Part shown: positions 61,326 through 64,000 of the stretch, piece after piece | Position numbering within the stretch: position 1 is the first letter of the stretch | How the letters are laid out: each line of letters begins with the position of its first letter | From: G965225705 sp965225705 | Lineage (GTDB): Bacteria; Pseudomonadota; Alphaproteobacteria; Caulobacterales; Maricaulaceae | Assembly: GCA_965225705.1 (NCBI GenBank) | Contig: OZ245325.1 | Span: 62,001 to 126,000 of the forward strand | Direction of reading: 5' to 3' | DNA length: 64,000 bases | Notes under the pieces: model-generated | Databases searched by the model: none | Told to the model about the DNA's origin: nothing | The model's input: only the letters and a program-made list of their open reading frames with translations | Made by a program: the position numbers and the translations under genes

Positions 61326-61372
61326 GACCGGGGGGGCTGAGGCCCGGCATTTTTGTTTTTCGTGGTCTTTCG
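61326..61372 (+). terminator. Terminator after the RND gene
   Basis: CCGGG and CCCGG pair across a G-rich interior with ATTTTTGTTTTT following; the outer AAAGACC and GGTCTTT can also pair. A typical intrinsic terminator, though the pairing is imperfect. It separates the RND gene from ubiE. Confidence 0.55.
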
Positions 61373-61420
61373 TAAAAAAGCCTGTAGCATGTTTGTGATG
61401 ATAGGTTTAGGGTAAACATT

Positions 61421-62194
61421 ATGCATATTGAGGATAAGACATCTGAGACGGTCTCTTTTGGGTTTGAAAAGGTGAGCCGTCAGGAAAAAACCCACCGTGT
61501 CCAAAAGGTGTTTGAACGTTCTGCGCGCCATTATGATCTGATGAATGATCTGATGTCTTTAGGCGTTCATCGTCTCTGGAAAGATTTGGCGATAACCCGT
61601 CTTAATCCTCAACCCGGTCAGCATTTGGTGGATATTGCCGGGGGAACAGGGGATTTGGCACGGCGCTTTCTCCAGCGCGCAGAGGCCGTACGCTTAAGAC
61701 GTGGGGGGAGATCTGCTTCTGCCACCCTTGTTGATTTTAATGAAGCCATGCTTAAGGCAGGCCGAAAGCGTGGCGAGGATGACTCTCTCGCCTGGGTGTG
61801 TGGAGATGCTGAGGCTCTCCCCCTGCCGGATCATTGTGCTGATGCGGTGCTCATAAGCTTTGGCATTCGCAATGTCGTGGAGAAAGATAAAGCTCTGCGG
61901 GACATGCGCCGCCTTCTTAAGCCGGGGGGCCGTTTTCTCTGTCTTGAGTTTTCTCACCCCCCTTCACACCTGTTTGAAAAGCTTTATCATTTCTATTCTT
62001 TTGGTCTGATTCCAAAACTTGGCCGGTATGTGGCAAAGGATGAGGCAAGCTATCGCTATCTTGTGGAAAGTATTCGCTGTTTTCCGAAGGCTGAAATCTT
62101 TGCAGATCATATGGAAAAAGCAGGATTTAAAAAAGTGAGCTTCACACGCCTTTCCGGCGGCATTGCTGCTTTACATCAGGGATGGGCTGTTTAA
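61421..62194 (+). CDS. ubiE: Ubiquinone/menaquinone methyltransferase UbiE
   Basis: 257 residues. VFERSARHYDLMNDLMSLGVHRLWKD and VDIAGGTGDLARRF (SAM motif I) with ISFGIRNVVEKDKALRDMRRLLKPGGRFLCLEFS are the UbiE signatures. It methylates the quinone ring in ubiquinone (and menaquinone, if made) synthesis. A short basic insert (AVRLRRGGRS) lies in the SAM domain. It ends two bases before the ubiB ATG at 62197 and shares its transcript, as in many Alphaproteobacteria. Confidence 0.96.
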   Translation: MHIEDKTSETVSFGFEKVSRQEKTHRVQKVFERSARHYDLMNDLMSLGVHRLWKDLAITRLNPQPGQHLVDIAGGTGDLARRFLQRAEAVRLRRGGRSASATLVDFNEAMLKAGRKRGEDDSLAWVCGDAEALPLPDHCADAVLISFGIRNVVEKDKALRDMRRLLKPGGRFLCLEFSHPPSHLFEKLYHFYSFGLIPKLGRYVAKDEASYRYLVESIRCFPKAEIFADHMEKAGFKKVSFTRLSGGIAALHQGWAV

Positions 62195-62196
62195 CC

Positions 62197-63804
62197 ATGC
62201 GCGTGTTACGTTCAACTCTGCGACTTGGTCGCTCCTTTTGGGTTCTGGCACGCTATGATGCCCTCTGGCTCCCACAATATCAGCAACGTCTGCCCTGGAT
62301 TGTGCGGCAGGCCGGGCGCCTCGCACGTTTTTTAGCTCCCCGGCATAAAAACACGCCTGAGGAGAAAAATCTTTCTCCCCTTCACAATGCTGGCCTGCGC
62401 CTTGCACGGGCCTTTGAAGATTTAGGCCCGGCTTATATCAAGCTTGGGCAATTGCTGTCGACACGTGCAGATATTTTAGATCCTGATTTTGCAGAAGGTC
62501 TCTCACGTCTCAAAGATGCCACCACGCCTTTCCCGCAGGATCAGGCCAGAGATGTGGTGGAAGCTGAGCTCGGCCAGCCCCTGGACAAACTCTTTAAAAG
62601 CTTTGGTCCCCCCATGGCCTCGGCCAGCATTGCCCAGGTTCATAAGGCCATAGACCATGAAGGACGGGCCCTGGCTGTCAAAGTTCTTCGCCCCGGGATT
62701 GAACGGCGTATAGCTGAGGATTGTGAAGGCTTTGCCTATTGGGCGTCTGTGCTTGAAAAGCGCCTGCCAGAGACACGTCGCCTGCGCCCTGTTGCGTTTA
62801 TTGAAACTGTCGCACGCGCTTTGGAACGGGAAACAGATCTGCGTCTTGAAGCCGGCGCTGCCTCAGAAATGGCAGAGCTTACAGCAAAGATTGAAGGTCT
62901 TAAAGTTCCTGAAGTTTTCTGGCCCTTAACCTCACGCCGTGTCCTGACACTTGCCTGGGTGGAGGGACAACCGCTCAGCAGTAAGGCCGTGCTTGAAAAC
63001 CTTGAGCCAGAACAACGTCAAAAGCTTGCCCTGATCGTGACGCGGAGTTTTCTCACCACAGCCCTGGATGATGGGATGTTTCACGCCGACATGCATGAAG
63101 GCAATCTCATCCTGACCCCTGATGGATCCCTGGCCCTTGTGGACTATGGTATTATAGGTCGTCTTAATCAGGAACAAAGGCGATATTTGGCAGAAATTCT
63201 TTATGGCTTTCTGGTGCGGGATTATCGCCGTGTTGCTCAGCTTCATTTCGATGCCGGCTATGTTGAACCCCCGCATACCCCTGAAGAATTTGCAACAGCC
63301 CTGCGTGCTGTGGGGGAGCCTGTTTTTGGTCTTAGCGCGGATCAGGTCTCTATGGGACGTGTTCTTTTGCATCTTTTTGATAACACACGCCTGTTTGATA
63401 TGAAGCTACGGCCTGAGCTTGTTCTTCTGCAAAAAAATATGATTCAGGCTGAAGGGGCCGCACGCCGCCTTGATCCACATCATGATATGTGGGAAGCAGC
63501 CCGGCCTGTGGTTGAGGCCTGGATGCGACGGGAATTAGGCCTTAAGGCCCGTGTCAAATCTCTGGCCTCTGATCTGAACCAGGCGCGAAAGGCGTTCTCT
63601 GAACTCCCAAAAACGCTTCAGACCATTTCCGGGGCTGCTGAGAAATTTCAACAGGGGCAGATTAATCTGGGAGAAGAGACATTAAGACAGCTCACACAGG
63701 CACAAAGAAAGGGACGCCCGGGATGGGCTTTGGTGTGTGTGATGATTGTAGCAGCTCTGGCCCTTGGTTTTGTCCTTGCAGAAAAAGGCTGGCTGTCCGG
63801 ATAG
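62197..63804 (+). CDS. ubiB: Ubiquinone biosynthesis accessory ATPase UbiB
   Basis: 535 residues. LGPAYIKLGQLLSTRADILD carries the KxGQ motif and ASIAQVHKA the alanine-rich loop of the UbiB/ADCK kinase-like family; HADMHEGNLILTPDGSLALVDYGIIG is the catalytic/metal loop. Two C-terminal membrane helices (WALVCVMIVAALALGFVLAEKGWL) anchor it. It uses ATP to help quinone intermediates leave the membrane. ATG 62197 right after the ubiE stop is preferred; the frame is also open from 62182, inside ubiE. Co-transcribed with ubiE. Confidence 0.95.
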   Translation: MRVLRSTLRLGRSFWVLARYDALWLPQYQQRLPWIVRQAGRLARFLAPRHKNTPEEKNLSPLHNAGLRLARAFEDLGPAYIKLGQLLSTRADILDPDFAEGLSRLKDATTPFPQDQARDVVEAELGQPLDKLFKSFGPPMASASIAQVHKAIDHEGRALAVKVLRPGIERRIAEDCEGFAYWASVLEKRLPETRRLRPVAFIETVARALERETDLRLEAGAASEMAELTAKIEGLKVPEVFWPLTSRRVLTLAWVEGQPLSSKAVLENLEPEQRQKLALIVTRSFLTTALDDGMFHADMHEGNLILTPDGSLALVDYGIIGRLNQEQRRYLAEILYGFLVRDYRRVAQLHFDAGYVEPPHTPEEFATALRAVGEPVFGLSADQVSMGRVLLHLFDNTRLFDMKLRPELVLLQKNMIQAEGAARRLDPHHDMWEAARPVVEAWMRRELGLKARVKSLASDLNQARKAFSELPKTLQTISGAAEKFQQGQINLGEETLRQLTQAQRKGRPGWALVCVMIVAALALGFVLAEKGWLSG

Positions 63805-63839
63805 TGTTTTAAAGACCCAGGAGGAAGGATCCAGGCCTT

Positions 63840-63873
63840 ACAGGGACATCCAGGGCCCTGTGTTCTTATTTTT
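63840..63873 (+). terminator. Candidate terminator after ubiB
   Basis: ACAGGG (63840-63845) pairs with CCCTGT (63856-63861), followed by GTTCTTATTTTTT. The stem is short, but the U-rich tail is good. Confidence 0.45.
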
Positions 63874-63990
63874 TATGGATTTTCTCTGGTATAGCGGCCT
63901 TATATATATCACATAAAGCTCTTATATACCCTCTAAAGCTCCTTGCCAGATCCCTCCTCTACCACCGCTCTTAAAAGACAGAGGCAAACC

Positions 63991-64000
63991 ATGACAGTTT
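63991..64000 (+). CDS. Start of the next gene (partial, unidentified)
   Basis: ATG at 63991 follows AGAGG (a good ribosome site with a 6-base gap), and three codons (Met-Thr-Val) are visible before the window ends. Nothing more can be said; coaBC or dut often follows ubiB in related genomes, but that is only context. Confidence 0.3.

Noticed and set aside
1..64000. CRISPR arrays, prophage genes and rRNA operons.
   Set aside because: No regularly spaced repeats, phage structural genes or rRNA signatures were seen anywhere in the window.

Overview
The window comes from an alphaproteobacterium of moderate GC content. The evidence is the single mreB-mreC-mreD-mrdA-rodA cell-shape operon, the nrdR-ribD(reductase) and nit-DUF1178 pairs, ubiE-ubiB, an alphaproteobacterial-type FtsK, SecA with a C-terminal zinc finger, and ubiquinone, lipoate and pyridoxal housekeeping genes. 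I cannot resolve the order or genus from sequence alone. Gram-negative envelope genes (TolB, Pal, PpiD, MreBCD, an O-antigen ligase-like protein, an RND pump) show that it has an outer membrane.

Layout. 1-3143 (+): end of an unidentified membrane protein, an extended-SDR sugar-nucleotide epimerase/dehydratase, a small SMR/ArnE-like flippase subunit and a HAD-UbiA fusion. Together they look like a polyprenyl-phosphate-pentose module for surface glycans. 3162-4837: a single-gene mobile cassette, with an 8-bp target duplication and 24-bp terminal inverted repeats around a DNA methyltransferase fused to an Mrr-like nuclease domain, and no transposase. 5246-13473 (-): a surface-polysaccharide cluster of two GT4 glycosyltransferases, a COG5610-like HAD protein, a methyltransferase/coiled-coil/COG5610-tail fusion with 84-bp tandem repeats, and galE. 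13834-24217: mixed metabolic and envelope genes (ELM1-like, Ohr, enoyl-CoA hydratase, response regulator, YbaY-like lipoprotein, LipB, DUF1178, Nit amidohydrolase, PpiD, Tat-exported carotenoid oxygenase, DUF2141). 24468-39423: MsbA-like ABC exporter, adenosine kinase-like PfkB protein, an LEA-like coiled-coil lipoprotein, Lon with a sigma-32-type promoter, PdxH, UbiH-type hydroxylase, TolB-Pal, PurD and FtsK. 39802-41450: an AT-rich toxin-antitoxin-like pair (HTH-ImmA/IrrE plus DUF4411 PIN-like). 41660-49096: SecA, RibD reductase domain alone, NrdR, GlyA, divergent IlvC and a TVP38/DedA-like protein. 49208-54692: the rod-shape operon. 54726-63804: O-antigen ligase-like protein, tRNA-Arg(UCU), GT2, an orphan RND permease, UbiE and UbiB. 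The last ten bases open another gene.

How the parts fit. Envelope building dominates: lipid-linked sugars and glycan assembly on the left, outer-membrane and periplasmic maintenance in the centre, and peptidoglycan elongation on the right. Accessory DNA is limited to the methyltransferase cassette and the ImmA/IrrE-DUF4411 pair, both inserted in intergenic spaces. The most unusual items are the transposase-less cassette carrying a one-protein methylase/nuclease, and the shared COG5610-type tail attached to different N-terminal enzymes in two proteins of one polysaccharide cluster.

Start sites were often moved downstream of the longest possible reading frame where a ribosome binding site or family length argued for it. 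These choices are stated entry by entry. All functions are assigned by reading motifs, without database searches.
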